Source of the DNA: Dyella sp. SG609
GTDB lineage: Bacteria; Pseudomonadota; Gammaproteobacteria; Xanthomonadales; Rhodanobacteraceae
DNA: 64,000 bases
Assembly: GCF_012275375.1 (NCBI RefSeq)
Contig: NZ_JAAZQJ010000002.1
Coordinates: 310,001 to 374,000 of the forward strand
Direction of reading: 5' to 3'
The notes beneath the pieces were generated by a model. The model did not search any database, was not told the origin of the DNA, and saw nothing but the letters and a program-made list of their open reading frames with translations. A program made the translations under genes and the position numbers. This document shows positions 16,352 through 26,743 of the stretch, piece by piece. Every line of letters starts with the position of its first letter. Positions within the stretch are counted from its first letter, which is position 1.

Positions 16352-16469
16352 GGTAATGGCTCCGATCCGATGGCGGTGCGGGATAGTAAAAGCCTCGCTG
16401 CACCGCCATCGGGCGAAATCCTGGCAATCGGCGGGCAAGCGCCTCGCCGATGCCAACCGGGAGGCTGCC

Positions 16470-17240
16470 TCAGATCAGCATGCCGCCGGATACCTCGATG
16501 CGCTGCGCATTGACCCAGCGATTGTCCTCCATCAGCAGCGAGGCGATCATCGGGCCGATATCGTCCGGCAGGCCGGGGCGTCCAAGCGCGGTAGATTCCG
16601 CCACGCGACGGTTGATCTCGGGATTGTCGCGCACCATGCCGCCGCTGAAATCGGTTTCCACCGCGCCGGGCGCCACCGTGTTGACGGCAATGCCGCGCGG
16701 GCCCAGCTCCTTGGCCAGATAGCGCGTCAGCACTTCGACCGCGCCCTTCATCGAGGCATACGGCGCGCTGCCGGGGAACGAAAAGCGAGTCAGGCCGCTG
16801 GAGATGTTGACGATACGGCCGCCGTCGTTGATCAGCGGCAGCATTTTCTGGGTGAGGAAGAACACGCCCTTGAAGTGCACGCGGTACAGGCTGTCCATGT
16901 CTTCTTCCGTGGTCTCGGCGATCGGCGCGTGGTGCGAGGTGCCGGCGTTGTTGACCAGGTAGTCGAAGCGCTCCGCACCCAGCGCGGCCAGCGCCTTGCG
17001 CACCTCGCCGACGAAGCCGTCGAACTGCGCGGTATCGCCGGTGTCGAGCTGCAAGGCGATGGCTTTGCGTCCGGCTTCGGCGGCTAGCCGGGTTACCTCG
17101 GCGGCCTCCGCCTGGTTGGCGCGGTAGGTAAAGACGCTGTCCACGCCGCGGCGCGCGAGGTGCAGCACGGTGTTGCGGCCGAGGCCACGGCTTCCGCCGG
17201 TGACGATGGCGATCTTGTTTCCGGTGACGCTGGTATTCAT
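16470..17240 (-). CDS. Short-chain dehydrogenase/reductase (SDR)
   Basis: The product is 256 aa, a classical SDR. It has the cofactor glycine motif TGGSRGLG near residues 14-21, NNAG near 95, catalytic Ser in NISSG, and Tyr-x-x-x-Lys (YASMK) near 160. It ends in ...VSGGMLI, typical of the family. Thr/Tyr-Arg residues after strand 2 (FTYRANQ) suggest NADP(H). It is divergent from the AraC regulator starting at 17403 with a 162-base intergenic region, the common arrangement in which the regulator controls the reductase. The substrate is unknown. Confidence 0.9.
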   Translation of the reverse strand: MNTSVTGNKIAIVTGGSRGLGRNTVLHLARRGVDSVFTYRANQAEAAEVTRLAAEAGRKAIALQLDTGDTAQFDGFVGEVRKALAALGAERFDYLVNNAGTSHHAPIAETTEEDMDSLYRVHFKGVFFLTQKMLPLINDGGRIVNISSGLTRFSFPGSAPYASMKGAVEVLTRYLAKELGPRGIAVNTVAPGAVETDFSGGMVRDNPEINRRVAESTALGRPGLPDDIGPMIASLLMEDNRWVNAQRIEVSGGMLI

Positions 17241-17402
17241 GGCAGACCTGCGGGGAGGAGGAAAACGGCGGCAAGCTTAGGCGCCGCCAGCGCCGCATCG
17301 AATGCCGGAACCGGCCGTGTTCTTGCCCGATCCTGCTCGGGCCCCGTTGCCGGGGGCGAGAATGGCGCTAGCATCCATTGCATGCATACCGGGGATTGCG
17401 CC

Positions 17403-18296
17403 ATGGCTGACACGCTGATCGATATCGTCAAGCGCCATACCGGCGGGCGTGGCGGCGAAGGCTTCCACGAAACGCCGATCAAAGGCGTTTCGTTCATCCG
17501 CGCCGATCGACGGCAGCAGCATCCCACGCACCTGGTATCGCAGCGGGTGCTGTGCGTGGTGGTGCAAGGCGCCAAGTGCAGCATCTTCGGTGGCCGGCGC
17601 TACGACTACAGCGCCGGACAGGCGCTGGTGGTCAGCGTGCACATGCCGGGCCTCAGCCGCGTCACGCGCGCCAGTCCGGCGGAGCCTTATCTGTGCGTGG
17701 TGATCGAGTTCGATCCCGCGGCGATGCGCGAGATGCTGGAGAGCATGCCGGCGCCGCCACCGCTGTCGGGCAGCGCGCAGCGTGGCATCTTCGTTGCCGA
17801 CTTCACCGGCCCCACTACCGAATGCGTGCTGCGCCTGGCGCGCCTGCTCGACACGCCGGACGCGATTGCGGTGCTGGCGCCGATGATCAAGCGCGAACTC
17901 TGCTACTGGCTGCTGGCCGGGCCGCATGGAGGGGAGATTGCCGATGTGGTGCTCGGCTCCGGACATACCCAGCGCATGATGAAAGCCCTGCACCGCCTGC
18001 GCGACCAGTTCCGCAAACCGGTGCGCATCGACGAGCTGGCTGCGATTGCCCGCCTCAGCCCATCGGCCTTCCATCGCCAGTTCAAGGCGCTTACGGCGAT
18101 GACGCCGCTGCAGTACCAGAAACAGCTGCGCCTGCTAGAAGCGCGCGATCTGATGATGGCGGGCGCAGCGAACGCGGAATCGGCGGCCTACCGCGTGGGC
18201 TACGAAAGCCCTTCGCAGTTCAGCCGCGAATACGCCCGGATGTTCGGCGCGCCGCCGCGGCGGGATGTGGTGGCTTTGAGCACGGCGGTAGCTTGA
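17403..18296 (+). CDS. AraC-family transcriptional regulator
   Basis: The product is 297 aa. It has an N-terminal AraC_N-type cupin domain (about 20-180) and a C-terminal double helix-turn-helix domain (about 190-290: MKALHRLRDQFRKPVRIDELAAIARLSPSAFHRQFKALTAMTPLQYQKQLRLLEAR). ATG 17403 is preferred over ATG 17382 because GGGGA lies nine bases before it. It is divergent from the SDR gene at 16470-17240 and probably regulates it; this AraC_N/SDR pairing is common in Proteobacteria. The inducer is unknown. Confidence 0.9.
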   Translation: MADTLIDIVKRHTGGRGGEGFHETPIKGVSFIRADRRQQHPTHLVSQRVLCVVVQGAKCSIFGGRRYDYSAGQALVVSVHMPGLSRVTRASPAEPYLCVVIEFDPAAMREMLESMPAPPPLSGSAQRGIFVADFTGPTTECVLRLARLLDTPDAIAVLAPMIKRELCYWLLAGPHGGEIADVVLGSGHTQRMMKALHRLRDQFRKPVRIDELAAIARLSPSAFHRQFKALTAMTPLQYQKQLRLLEARDLMMAGAANAESAAYRVGYESPSQFSREYARMFGAPPRRDVVALSTAVA

Positions 18297-18401
18297 GGCG
18301 CGGCACCGGCCTCTCGTGAAAAACGAGTGAAATGACCTCCCGCATTCGCTTCTCGGGGGCAGTAGGTGTACGGTGAATCTTTCCCGCCCGCGGAGACTGC
18401 G

Positions 18402-18599
18402 ATGAACCAGCCCCCGAAAGACATCTCGCTAGCCGAAATCCACTCTGCCTACGCGAGCAAGCCGGTGGACAAGAAAAAAGCCCCGGTGGGCGAGAAAGTG
18501 AAGAGCTATACCAAGTCCAACCACTACGACCGCGACCCGAACCATACCGGCGAAGCGCCGTCCAAGCCGGACGTCAAGCGTCCGGGCACCCGGAAGTAA
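18402..18599 (+). CDS. Small basic hypothetical protein
   Basis: The product is 65 aa and highly polar and basic (many Lys, Asp, Pro), with no membrane segment or signal. ATG 18402 follows CGGAG by eight bases. The composition suggests an unstructured cytoplasmic or nucleic-acid-associated protein. I do not recognise a family. It stands alone between the AraC gene and a membrane protein gene. Confidence 0.65.
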   Translation: MNQPPKDISLAEIHSAYASKPVDKKKAPVGEKVKSYTKSNHYDRDPNHTGEAPSKPDVKRPGTRK

Positions 18600-18736
18600 C
18601 CCTGCCACTCCGGGACATCTCTTCCGCGCATATGGCCGCCCCGCCCCAGGCCGCGTCCCACGGGACTTCCGGCACGGGCGGGCCGGCGGTGAAGCCTGGG
18701 TAGACTCGCCCACCTTCCCAACGCAACCCGCAGCCC

Positions 18737-19405
18737 ATGTCGGATACCTCGGTCTTTCTGGCGCATGCGGGGATCGCGGCGCTGCTCGCCCTGGGCATTC
18801 TTCTCCTACCCATCCGTACGCAAGGGCGGCGGACGCTGTCGGCCATCGTGGTGGGCGCGTGCCTGCTTCTGGGCCTGGCATGGCTGGCCGGCGTGGCGCT
18901 GTTGCCGGTGGTGCCGGATGCGATGAAGAACCTCCTGCGCCAACTGACGAGCGGCACCGTGTCACTCGGCCCGTGGCTGGTGGGCATGGCGGCGGTGGCG
19001 ACGGTCGATGCGGCCAGGCAGCGGTCCCACGGCACGCAGGCTGCCGCCAGGCTGGCCGCGGCGCTATCGGTTTACGTCGCGCTCAACTTCATCGGCTTCG
19101 AGATCGGCAAGGCCCTGCACGATGCACAGATGCGGCAGTTCTTCCAGGCTTCCGGTTATCCGGTGTGGTCGATGTACGTGGTGATGGCGGTCGAAAGCCT
19201 GTGCGCCTTTGCACTGCTGCTGCGCCCCCTGCGCCCGGTGGCGGCAGCGGTGCTCGCGCTGATGATGCTCGGCGCCATCGCCACGCATGTGCGCAACGGC
19301 GATCCATTCGGCGATGCGCTCGATGCCCTGCGCATGCTGCTGGCCGCGGCCTGCGTGCTACTGCTGGCGCAGCGGCTCAAAGCACGCGGGCGATTCCGGG
19401 GATAA
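18737..19405 (+). CDS. Integral membrane protein of unknown function
   Basis: The product is 222 aa with about six hydrophobic segments (near 10-27, 36-57, 80-90, 107-122, 140-160, 165-215) and a short basic C-terminus. I recognise no motif; the fold class could be DoxX/DUF-like. Its 3' end overlaps the 3' end of the convergent acyltransferase gene by 29 bases. No partner gene is evident. Confidence 0.7.
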   Translation: MSDTSVFLAHAGIAALLALGILLLPIRTQGRRTLSAIVVGACLLLGLAWLAGVALLPVVPDAMKNLLRQLTSGTVSLGPWLVGMAAVATVDAARQRSHGTQAAARLAAALSVYVALNFIGFEIGKALHDAQMRQFFQASGYPVWSMYVVMAVESLCAFALLLRPLRPVAAAVLALMMLGAIATHVRNGDPFGDALDALRMLLAAACVLLLAQRLKARGRFRG

Positions 19406-20564
19406 GCCGCAGGATCGCCGTGGTCAGCCAGCTGAGCAGCACGGCTCCCACGAAGACGATCAGCGCCTTTTCGAACGCCGGCAGCGGCCGGTCGAGCAGC
19501 GTCCACTGCAGCCAGGTCACGAACACGTAGTGCACCAGATAGATGCCATAGGCATTGCGCGACAAGCTGTTGCCGATCCGGCCGCCGCGCTTGAAAAAAC
19601 GCAGGAACAGCGCGAGGAAGGCGATGCACGACACCGCGCAGGAGGCGACGAAGGCGAGGTTCTCCGCAATGCGCCAGATATCCGTTGACGCTGCCGCGCC
19701 CTGCGCCTTGGCCAGGCCCATCTGAATGGCCACCAGCAGCACGTACACCACCGGCGCCGAAACCAGCCAATCCCGCCATTGCCGCGCCAGCGGGCCATCC
19801 GGCGCGAGCAGCCCTTGCTCGAACGTCATGGCACCCATGCCGATGCCCACTACGAAGTACAGCGCATAGATCGGCGCGCGGCTGATCTGCACGAAGAACG
19901 GGCCGAAACTGAGCCAGGCCTGCGGATCCACCGTATGCGTCGCCGGCAGATAGACCAGCGCCGAAAGGCCCGCCAACACACCGAACAGCACGATCGGCTT
20001 CTGCCCTGTCAGCCGGCGCCCGAGCGCCGCGCCGGCTTTCGGCGCAAGCGCATACACGCCCGCAGCAAGCACACCGAACACCAGCAAGACCCAGAGAAAC
20101 CAGGCCGGCCCCGCCGGCCACACGCTCAAGCGCATCCAGTCCTGCAGAAACGCCAGCACACCCAGGCCGCCACCGCCGCCACCGCTTATCCGCCAGGCCG
20201 GGTAATACGCCAGCGGCGCGAGCACGGCGGCGGCATACATGAAGGGCACCGCAAGGCGCAGCAGCCGCTCGCCGATGAAATCCACGGCGCCGCGGCGCGC
20301 CAGCGCAGGCCACACGAACAGGCCGGAGACCAGGAACATCAGCGCCATGAAGAACACGTCGTTGAAGCCGACCACCCACTCCGCGCCGGGCAGGCGCACG
20401 CTGTCCACCACCGGGAAGGCCGTCCAAAGCAAGGCCGGCGCGTTGAACGGAGCCGCCGGCGGCGCATAGGGGTGATAGGCGAGCAGGCTGTGATGCAGCA
20501 GCACCAGGAGCGTGACGAAGGAACGCAGTCGATCCAGGGCTACGTTGCGCGGCGTGGCGGTCAT
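19377..20564 (-). CDS. Acyltransferase family 3 membrane protein
   Basis: The product is 395 aa with about ten membrane helices. The N-terminal signature (RNVALDRLRSFVTLLVLLHHSLLAY) contains the Arg and His of the acyltransferase_3 (OafA/OatA/MdoC) family. Near the C-terminus, LSRNAYGIYLVHYVFVTWLQW also matches the family. These enzymes transfer acetyl or other acyl groups to extracytoplasmic glycans or lipids. With no polysaccharide gene nearby the acceptor cannot be guessed. It overlaps the neighbouring convergent gene by 29 bases. Confidence 0.87.
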   Translation of the reverse strand: MTATPRNVALDRLRSFVTLLVLLHHSLLAYHPYAPPAAPFNAPALLWTAFPVVDSVRLPGAEWVVGFNDVFFMALMFLVSGLFVWPALARRGAVDFIGERLLRLAVPFMYAAAVLAPLAYYPAWRISGGGGGGLGVLAFLQDWMRLSVWPAGPAWFLWVLLVFGVLAAGVYALAPKAGAALGRRLTGQKPIVLFGVLAGLSALVYLPATHTVDPQAWLSFGPFFVQISRAPIYALYFVVGIGMGAMTFEQGLLAPDGPLARQWRDWLVSAPVVYVLLVAIQMGLAKAQGAAASTDIWRIAENLAFVASCAVSCIAFLALFLRFFKRGGRIGNSLSRNAYGIYLVHYVFVTWLQWTLLDRPLPAFEKALIVFVGAVLLSWLTTAILRLIPGIARVL

Positions 20565-20682
20565 GGGGCTCGCGGTGGAAGGAGGAGGATGGCGGTGAGA
20601 AGGCAGATTATCGTGCCGTGCGGCCGCCTTCCATCAATCGCCCCTCCACCGAGACGATAAGGCCCTAGAAATACGCGGACGT

Positions 20683-20919
20683 TTAAGCGGGCGGACTCCA
20701 TTTCTGCGCAACCAGCCATTCGCTGCGCAGCACCGCGGCATAGATTTCCCCCGCCTTTGCCTTGCCGCCCGTCGCTTCCATGATCGCGTGCGTGCGCGCG
20801 GCCTGTGCGGTGAGGCCAGGCTTGCGCCTCGCTTCGCCCAGCAGCTGCCACTGCCCCGCAGCGGTCTGCTTCAGCACGACGAAACCAGGTGACACAGGTT
20901 GTTGCGAACGTTCGGCCAT
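20683..20919 (-). CDS. Small hypothetical protein
   Basis: The product is 78 aa from ATG 20919, with GAGG about nine bases upstream. It is a soluble, basic protein with the pattern QWQLLGEARRKPGLTAQAARTHAIMEATGGKAKAGEIYAAVLRSEWLVAQ, which looks like a small alpha/beta fold. It is divergent from gnd (97-base gap). No family is recognised with certainty. Codon use matches its neighbours, so it is probably a real gene. Confidence 0.6.
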   Translation of the reverse strand: MAERSQQPVSPGFVVLKQTAAGQWQLLGEARRKPGLTAQAARTHAIMEATGGKAKAGEIYAAVLRSEWLVAQKWSPPA

Positions 20920-21016
20920 GGGAGCGTCCTCGGTTTTCGCGGCGAATACATGTCGCCGGCTGCTCCGATGGTTCATCATGCCGCTCTGCCATGACAACCC
21001 ACGCGAGGAACCCACC

Positions 21017-21922
21017 ATGAAACTCGGCATGATCGGCCTGGGCAGGATGGGCGCCAATATGGCGCAGCGGCTGATGCGCGGCGGCCACGCCATCGTCGGC
21101 TTCGATCCGCAACCGGCTGCGCGCAAGGCGCTCGAAGACAAGGGCGCCGCCTCGGCGGAATCGCTGGCCGCGCTGGTCGCCACCCTGCCCGCGCCGCGCG
21201 CGCTGTGGCTGATGGTACCGGCGGGCGATCCCACGGATGCCAGTCTCGATACGCTGCTGCCGCTGCTCGCCGCGGGCGACACCGTGATCGACGGCGGCAA
21301 CTCCTACTACAAGGACACCCAGCACCGCGCGAAGCGCTTCGCCGAGCACGGCATCGCCTATGTCGACAGCGGCACCAGCGGCGGCATCTGGGGCCTGGAC
21401 GAGGGCTACAGCCTGATGATCGGCGGCGACGAAGCGGCGGTCGAGCGCTTGCGTCCTGTTTTCGAGACGCTTGCGCCGGCGCCCGATCGTGGCTGGGCGC
21501 GCGTCGGGCCGGTCGGTGCCGGCCACTACACCAAGATGGTCCACAACGGCATCGAGTACGGCCTGATGCAGGCGTATGCCGAAGGCTTCTCGATCCTCAA
21601 GCACAAAGCCGAATTCGCGCTCGACCTGCACCGGATCGCCGAGATCTGGCGCCACGGCAGCGTGGTGCGTTCCTGGCTGCTCGACCTCACCGCCGACGCG
21701 CTGGGCAAGAACCCGGAGATGGCCGGCATCGCGCCGTACGTGCCGGATTCCGGCGAAGGCCGCTGGACGGTGGACGAGGCGATCGAGCTCAATGTGCCCG
21801 TGCCGGTGATCGCGCAATCGCTGATCGAACGCTTGCGTTCGCGCGACAAGGAATCCTTCGCCGACAAGCTGCTGGCCTCCATGCGCAACGAGTTCGGCGG
21901 GCATGCCGTCGCCAAGGAATAA
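21017..21922 (+). CDS. gnd: 6-phosphogluconate dehydrogenase, decarboxylating (short, YqeC/GndA-like type)
   Basis: The product is 301 aa, the length of the short prokaryotic 6PGDH class rather than the 470-aa form. It has an N-terminal Rossmann motif (GLGRMGANMAQRL), DGGNSYYKD, the substrate-binding DSGTSGGIWGL, and GHYTKMVHNGIEYG with catalytic Lys and Asn. It oxidises 6-phosphogluconate to ribulose-5-phosphate and CO2. ATG 21017 follows CGAGGAA. It converges on tkt with three bases between stops. Together with tkt and tal it forms a pentose phosphate group. Confidence 0.93.
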   Translation: MKLGMIGLGRMGANMAQRLMRGGHAIVGFDPQPAARKALEDKGAASAESLAALVATLPAPRALWLMVPAGDPTDASLDTLLPLLAAGDTVIDGGNSYYKDTQHRAKRFAEHGIAYVDSGTSGGIWGLDEGYSLMIGGDEAAVERLRPVFETLAPAPDRGWARVGPVGAGHYTKMVHNGIEYGLMQAYAEGFSILKHKAEFALDLHRIAEIWRHGSVVRSWLLDLTADALGKNPEMAGIAPYVPDSGEGRWTVDEAIELNVPVPVIAQSLIERLRSRDKESFADKLLASMRNEFGGHAVAKE

Positions 21923-21925
21923 GCA

Positions 21926-23974
21926 CTACCTGGCGAGCAGCGCCTTGGCGCGGGCGTAGACCCCGTCCGCGGTAAAGCCGAATTTCTCCAGCAGCACTTC
22001 GGCCGGCGCCGACGCGCCGAAGTGCTCGATGCCCAGCATGTCGCCGCGCGGGCCGATATAGCGTTCCCAGCCCTGGGACACGCCAAGCTCCACGGCCAGC
22101 CGGGCGCCGACCGAAGGCGGCAGCACCTCGTCGCGTTGCTCCTGGCTCAATGCGTCGAACAGTTTCCAGCACGGCATCGACACGCAACGCACCGCCACGC
22201 CATCGCTTTGCAGGCGTTCCGCGGCGGCCACGATCAGGCTCACTTCCGAGCCGCTGGCGATCAGGATCAGCTCGGGCTTGCGGCCCGGCGTATCGAACAG
22301 CACGTAGCCGCCGCGGCGCAGGCCGTCGGCCGCCGCGCAGCGCTCGCGATCCAGCGTGGGCACCTTCTGCCGGGTCAGTGCGAGCAGCACCGGGCGATCC
22401 TTGGTTTCCATGGCCACGCGCCAGGCCACCGCGGTCTCGTTGGCATCGGCGGGGCGGATCAGCAACAGGTTGGGAATCGCGCGCAAGTTCGCCAGCTGCT
22501 CCACCGGCTGATGTGTCGGTCCGTCCTCGCCCAGCGCCACGCTGTCGTGGGTGAACACGTGGATCACGTGCAGTTTCATCAGCGCCGCCAGCCGTACCGG
22601 CGGCCGCATATAGTCGGAGAAGATCAGGAAGGTAGAGCCGAACGGAATCATGCCGCCATGCGCCGCCAGGCCGTTGGCGATGGCGCCCATCGCGTGCTCG
22701 CGCACACCGAAGTGGACATTGCGGCCGGCATAGCTCCAGCCGGCGGAGTCGGTGCCTTGCAGGTCGGCGCCCTGCGCCGCGCCGGGATGGAAATCGCCCT
22801 GCCCCTTCAACGCCGTCATGGTCGACGGATCGAGATCGGCCGAACCGCCGGTGAAACCGGGTACTTTCGACACGAAGGCGTTCATCACCTTGCCGGAAGC
22901 ATCGCGCGTGGCCATGCCCTTGGCGTCGGCTGGAAAGCTGGGAATGCCGGCATCCCAGTCCTTGGGAAGCTCGCGCCGGATCAGCAGCTGCAAGTCCTCG
23001 TGGAGGCCCGGAAAGGCCTGCGCGTAGGCCGCCATCCGTTCATTCCACGCCGCCTCCCACCGCTCACCGCGCCGCTGCGCCTGGCGGAAATGCGCCAGCG
23101 CATCGTTGGGAATCAGGAAGTCCGGCTCCGTCGGCCAACCCAGCTTCTGCTTGGTCTTGCGCACGCTCTCTTCGCCCAGCGGCGAGCCATGCGCCTTGAA
23201 CTGGTCCTGCTCCGGCGAACCATAGCCCAGGTGCGTGCGCACCAGGATCATGGTCGGCCGCGTGGTCTTCGCGCGCGCGGTCTCCAGTGCCGCGTCCAGC
23301 GCGATCAGGTCGTTGCCGTCCGCCACCGCGATGGTATGCCAGCCGTAGGCATCGAAACGGCGCCGCACGTCCTCGCCGAAGGTGATGTCGGTGCCGGCGG
23401 AGAGCGTCACCGAATTCTGGTCGTACAGGCAGATCAGCTTGCCCAGCTTGAGGTCTCCCGCCAGCGACGCGGCTTCGGAGGCCACGCCTTCCATCAGGTC
23501 GCCGTCACTCACGAGGGCATAGGTGCAGTGGTCGATCACCGTATGCCCGGGACGGTTGTAGCGCGCCGCCAGTTGCGCTTCGGCGATGGCCATGCCCACC
23601 GCATTGGCCATGCCCTGCCCCAGCGGGCCGGTGGTGGTTTCCACGCCGGGCGTGTGGCCGCGTTCCGGATGTCCCGGCGTCTTGCTGCCCCATTGACGGA
23701 ATTGCTTGATGTCGTCCAGCGAGAGGTCGAAGCCGGTGAGGTGCAGCAGGCTGTAAAGCAATGCCGAGCCGTGGCCGGCCGAAAGCACGAAACGGTCGCG
23801 GTCGAACCAGTCCGGGTTGGCCGGGTGGTATTTCAGCCAGCGCGTCCACAGCACGTAGGCCATCGGCGCCGCGTCGAGCGGCAGGCCGGGGTGCCCGCTG
23901 TTGGCTTTCTGCACCATGTCCACCGACAGGAAGCGGATGGTGTTGATGCATTTCTGGTCGAGATCGTCCGCCAT
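21926..23974 (-). CDS. tkt: Transketolase
   Basis: The product is 682 aa, standard length. It has the thiamine diphosphate domain ([54 protein letters not shown]), the pyrimidine-binding domain ([41 protein letters not shown]) and the C-terminal domain. ATG 23974 has AGGTG seven bases upstream and is preferred over a GTG at 23983. It transfers two-carbon units between pentose and glycolytic sugars. It is followed 36 bases upstream by tal on the same strand, so tal-tkt is probably one operon. Confidence 0.96.
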   Translation of the reverse strand: MADDLDQKCINTIRFLSVDMVQKANSGHPGLPLDAAPMAYVLWTRWLKYHPANPDWFDRDRFVLSAGHGSALLYSLLHLTGFDLSLDDIKQFRQWGSKTPGHPERGHTPGVETTTGPLGQGMANAVGMAIAEAQLAARYNRPGHTVIDHCTYALVSDGDLMEGVASEAASLAGDLKLGKLICLYDQNSVTLSAGTDITFGEDVRRRFDAYGWHTIAVADGNDLIALDAALETARAKTTRPTMILVRTHLGYGSPEQDQFKAHGSPLGEESVRKTKQKLGWPTEPDFLIPNDALAHFRQAQRRGERWEAAWNERMAAYAQAFPGLHEDLQLLIRRELPKDWDAGIPSFPADAKGMATRDASGKVMNAFVSKVPGFTGGSADLDPSTMTALKGQGDFHPGAAQGADLQGTDSAGWSYAGRNVHFGVREHAMGAIANGLAAHGGMIPFGSTFLIFSDYMRPPVRLAALMKLHVIHVFTHDSVALGEDGPTHQPVEQLANLRAIPNLLLIRPADANETAVAWRVAMETKDRPVLLALTRQKVPTLDRERCAAADGLRRGGYVLFDTPGRKPELILIASGSEVSLIVAAAERLQSDGVAVRCVSMPCWKLFDALSQEQRDEVLPPSVGARLAVELGVSQGWERYIGPRGDMLGIEHFGASAPAEVLLEKFGFTADGVYARAKALLAR

Positions 23975-24010
23975 GCGGGTCACCTGATGTCGTGAAGGGG
24001 AATGCGCCGC

Positions 24011-25093
24011 TCAGGCGCCAGCCAGCCGCCCGCTCTTTTCGGCGATGCGCTGCAGCAGTTGCTTCCAGGACTTCACGAACGAAGCCGCGCCTTCCTGCTG
24101 CAGCTGCTGCGCGAGCGCGTCGATATCCACGCCGGCATCGGCAAAGCGCGCCAGCACCTGTTCCGCATCGCCGCCGTCGGTGCGCATGGCGCTGCCGACC
24201 GTGCCGTGGTCCGCGAACGCGAGCAGCGTCTTGTCGGGCATGGTGTCGATGGTGTCCGGCGCAGCCAATGCCTCGACGTACAAGGTGTCGGAGGCCTTCG
24301 GGTCCTTGCTGCCGGTGCTGGCCCACAACAAACGCTGCGGACGTGCGCCGGCCTCGGCCAATGCCTGCCAGCGCTTCGACGCCAGCTGCTCCCGGTAGGC
24401 CTGGTACACGCGCCCGCCGATCGCGATGCCGAGCCGGTTGCGCAATTCCTCCGGCACCTTGTCCTGCACCGCCACGTCCCAGCGGCTGACGAACAGCGAA
24501 GCGACCGAGCCCACGCGCGGATCCAGCCCGGCCTCCAGGCGGCGTTCGATGCCGCGCATATAGGCTTGCGCCACCGCCACGTATTGCTCGCGCGAGAACA
24601 GCAGGGTCACATTGATCGGCACGCCGGCGTAGATCGATGCTTCGATCGCCGGCACACCCTCCGGCGTGCCGGGAATCTTTACGTAGAGATTCGGGCGCTG
24701 CGCCTTGTCGTGGATGTCGCTGGCGGAACGGATGCTGCCTTCGGTGTCGTGCGCCAGCAGCGGCGACACTTCCATCGACACCCAGCCATCGGCCTGCTGG
24801 CTCGCCTTGAATGCCGGACGGAACAGGTCGGCGGCACGGCGCAGATCGTCCAGCGCCAGCTCGATGAAAAGATCCTCGCCGGCCAGGCCCGCGCGCGCCT
24901 TTGCGCGGATATCGCCGTCGTAGGCGCGGCCTTCGCCGATGGCGGCGTTGAAGATGCTCGGGTTGGAAGTAAGCCCGGTGATCGACAGTTCGTCGATATA
25001 GCGGCGCAAGCTGCCGTCGTCGAGCATGTCGCGGGTGATGTTGTCCAGCCAGAGGCTCTGGCCGAGCTGGCGCAATTGCTGGATGGGCTTCAT
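24011..25093 (-). CDS. tal: Transaldolase
   Basis: The product is 360 aa, of the longer (type 2, TalAB-like cyanobacterial/actinobacterial) class. It has the SLWLDNITRDMLDDGSLRRYI start, the ITGLTSNPSIFNAAI motif, and the Schiff-base lysine in NLYVKIPGTPEG. ATG 25093 is preceded by CGAGG; longer frames add unrelated Arg/Pro-rich sequence. It interconverts C7/C3 and C6/C4 sugars in the nonoxidative pentose phosphate pathway. It is the first gene of a tal-tkt unit. Confidence 0.95.
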   Translation of the reverse strand: MKPIQQLRQLGQSLWLDNITRDMLDDGSLRRYIDELSITGLTSNPSIFNAAIGEGRAYDGDIRAKARAGLAGEDLFIELALDDLRRAADLFRPAFKASQQADGWVSMEVSPLLAHDTEGSIRSASDIHDKAQRPNLYVKIPGTPEGVPAIEASIYAGVPINVTLLFSREQYVAVAQAYMRGIERRLEAGLDPRVGSVASLFVSRWDVAVQDKVPEELRNRLGIAIGGRVYQAYREQLASKRWQALAEAGARPQRLLWASTGSKDPKASDTLYVEALAAPDTIDTMPDKTLLAFADHGTVGSAMRTDGGDAEQVLARFADAGVDIDALAQQLQQEGAASFVKSWKQLLQRIAEKSGRLAGA

Positions 25094-25475
25094 GGTTGGC
25101 CTCGAAGGGATGCTGGCGGCTTCGACATGGCGGCGTGGTCTGCGCTTGGGCATGCGTTCCGGCCAGGGCAAAGCTGGACTGTGCTGCAGCCGCCGTTAAA
25201 TCCAGGCATGCAACGCGCCCACGCCATGCATGCGCGCGGGCTCGCGTCCGCTTCGGCGGGTACGGCGCAGGGTCACGAAGGCGTAGCAGCGGCGATACAT
25301 GCTTCAGGCCTTGAACGGGCGTGGCAAAAGAAATGCCAACCGCGCCGACAAGGAAACACTGTGTCATCCACGAAGCGCTGTGACTTTGGCGCCGCCGGCG
25401 ATACGCTGGCTGCCTTTGCGTAGCATGCTCGGCAGCTGCGCAGAGACCTCAGCCTTCATCCACGGAGTGCACGCC
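25094..25475. other. Gene-free divergent promoter region
   Basis: These 382 bases lie between the divergent tal and hydrolase genes. I see no supported gene, RNA or strong terminator. The only palindrome is a short TGGCA-N7-TGCCA near 25323-25339, which is too small to interpret. Confidence 0.4.
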
Positions 25476-26303
25476 ATGACCGACAAGATCGTTACCAAAG
25501 ACGGAGTCGAGATCTTCTACAAGGACTGGGGCAAGGGGCAGCCCATCGTCTTCAGCCATGGCTGGCCGCTGTCCTCGGACGACTGGGACGCCCAGATGCT
25601 GTTCTTCCTGGACCACGGCTACCGCGTGATCGCGCACGATCGCCGCGGCCACGGCCGTTCCACCCAGACCGACACCGGCAACGACATGGAGCATTATGCG
25701 GCCGACCTCGCCGCCCTCACCGAGGCGCTGGACCTGCGCGACGCCATCCATATCGGCCACTCCACCGGCGGCGGCGAAGTGGCGGCCTATGTGGCGCGCC
25801 ACGGCCAGAAGCGCACGGCCAAGATCGTGCTGATCGGCGCGGTGCCGCCGATCATGGTGAAGAGCGCCAACAACCCGGGCGGCACGCCGATCGAAGTGTT
25901 CGACGATTTCCGCAAGCAGCTGGTGGCCAATCGCGCGCAGTTCTTCCTGGATATCCCCGCCGGCCCGTTCTACGGCTTCAATCGCCCGGGCGCCAAGGTC
26001 TCCGACGGCATTGTCCGCAACTGGTGGCGCCAGGGCATGATGGGCGGCACCAAGGCCCATTACGACTGCATCAAGGCCTTCTCGGAAACGGATTTCACCG
26101 AGGACCTGAAGAAGATCGAGCAGCCCGCCCTGGTGCTGCACGGCGACGACGACCAAGTGGTGCCGTACCAGGATGCCGGCGTACTGTCGGCGAAGATCCT
26201 GAAGAACGCCACCTTGAAGATCTATCCCGGCTTTCCGCACGGGATGGCGACGACGCATGCGGATGTGATCAATAACGACATCCTGAGCTTCATCAAAGCT
26301 TGA
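25476..26303 (+). CDS. Alpha/beta hydrolase of the non-haem chloroperoxidase/esterase group
   Basis: The product is 275 aa, the family's standard length. It has an oxyanion-hole region [13 protein letters not shown], a catalytic serine in [10 protein letters not shown] (near residue 97), aspartate in [12 protein letters not shown] (about 225) and histidine in [17 protein letters not shown] (about 254). The sequence DRRGHGRS is typical of bacterial cofactor-free chloroperoxidases/perhydrolases, which mostly act as esterases in vivo. It stands alone. Confidence 0.92.
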   Translation: MTDKIVTKDGVEIFYKDWGKGQPIVFSHGWPLSSDDWDAQMLFFLDHGYRVIAHDRRGHGRSTQTDTGNDMEHYAADLAALTEALDLRDAIHIGHSTGGGEVAAYVARHGQKRTAKIVLIGAVPPIMVKSANNPGGTPIEVFDDFRKQLVANRAQFFLDIPAGPFYGFNRPGAKVSDGIVRNWWRQGMMGGTKAHYDCIKAFSETDFTEDLKKIEQPALVLHGDDDQVVPYQDAGVLSAKILKNATLKIYPGFPHGMATTHADVINNDILSFIKA

Positions 26304-26399
26304 TGTGCCGATGGCGGCTTCGTGGAAGCACGAGGCCGCCTATCTCTGATGGCACGTTGTCCACCGGCATGATCCCCTTCGAACTGCCTCCCGGCCTGC

Positions 26400-26684
26400 T
26401 CAGTAAAGCGCAGCCAGCACGATACCCGCCGGCACGACTACCAGTGCTGCCGCCAGCAAGGAACGACGGCGGGCCCCGGCGAAAGATCGTCCCGATAGCC
26501 ACAGCGTTCCCATCAGACACGCGATGCCGAGCAGCAAGATGGTCGTCGAAACGTCGTGCTGTCTTTTGATGACGGACTCCGGCACCGTCGGCGCCGGATC
26601 ACCGAACTGCGACATGACGCCGTACCAGGCCAGCAGCCAGCCAAGCATCACCAGCGCCAAAGCCGTATTGGCGGATCGCCCCAT
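26400..26684 (-). CDS. Small membrane protein
   Basis: The product is 94 aa with three hydrophobic segments (about 8-24, 47-64, 74-92). ATG 26684 follows a strong GGGGGGAG by about six bases. No motif is recognised. It sits between the hydrolase and the permease, downstream of the permease on the same strand (59-base gap), and may be part of its transcript. Confidence 0.6.
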   Translation of the reverse strand: MGRSANTALALVMLGWLLAWYGVMSQFGDPAPTVPESVIKRQHDVSTTILLLGIACLMGTLWLSGRSFAGARRRSLLAAALVVVPAGIVLAALY

Positions 26685-26743
26685 ACCCGCTCCCCCCGTG
26701 GACAGCCATTCCCATCCGTCGCCCAGGGCCCTTCGGCCGCCTT

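Noticed and set aside
25323..25339. TGGCA-N7-TGCCA palindrome, possible regulator site
   Set aside because: It is too short, isolated, and not positioned at a recognisable promoter.
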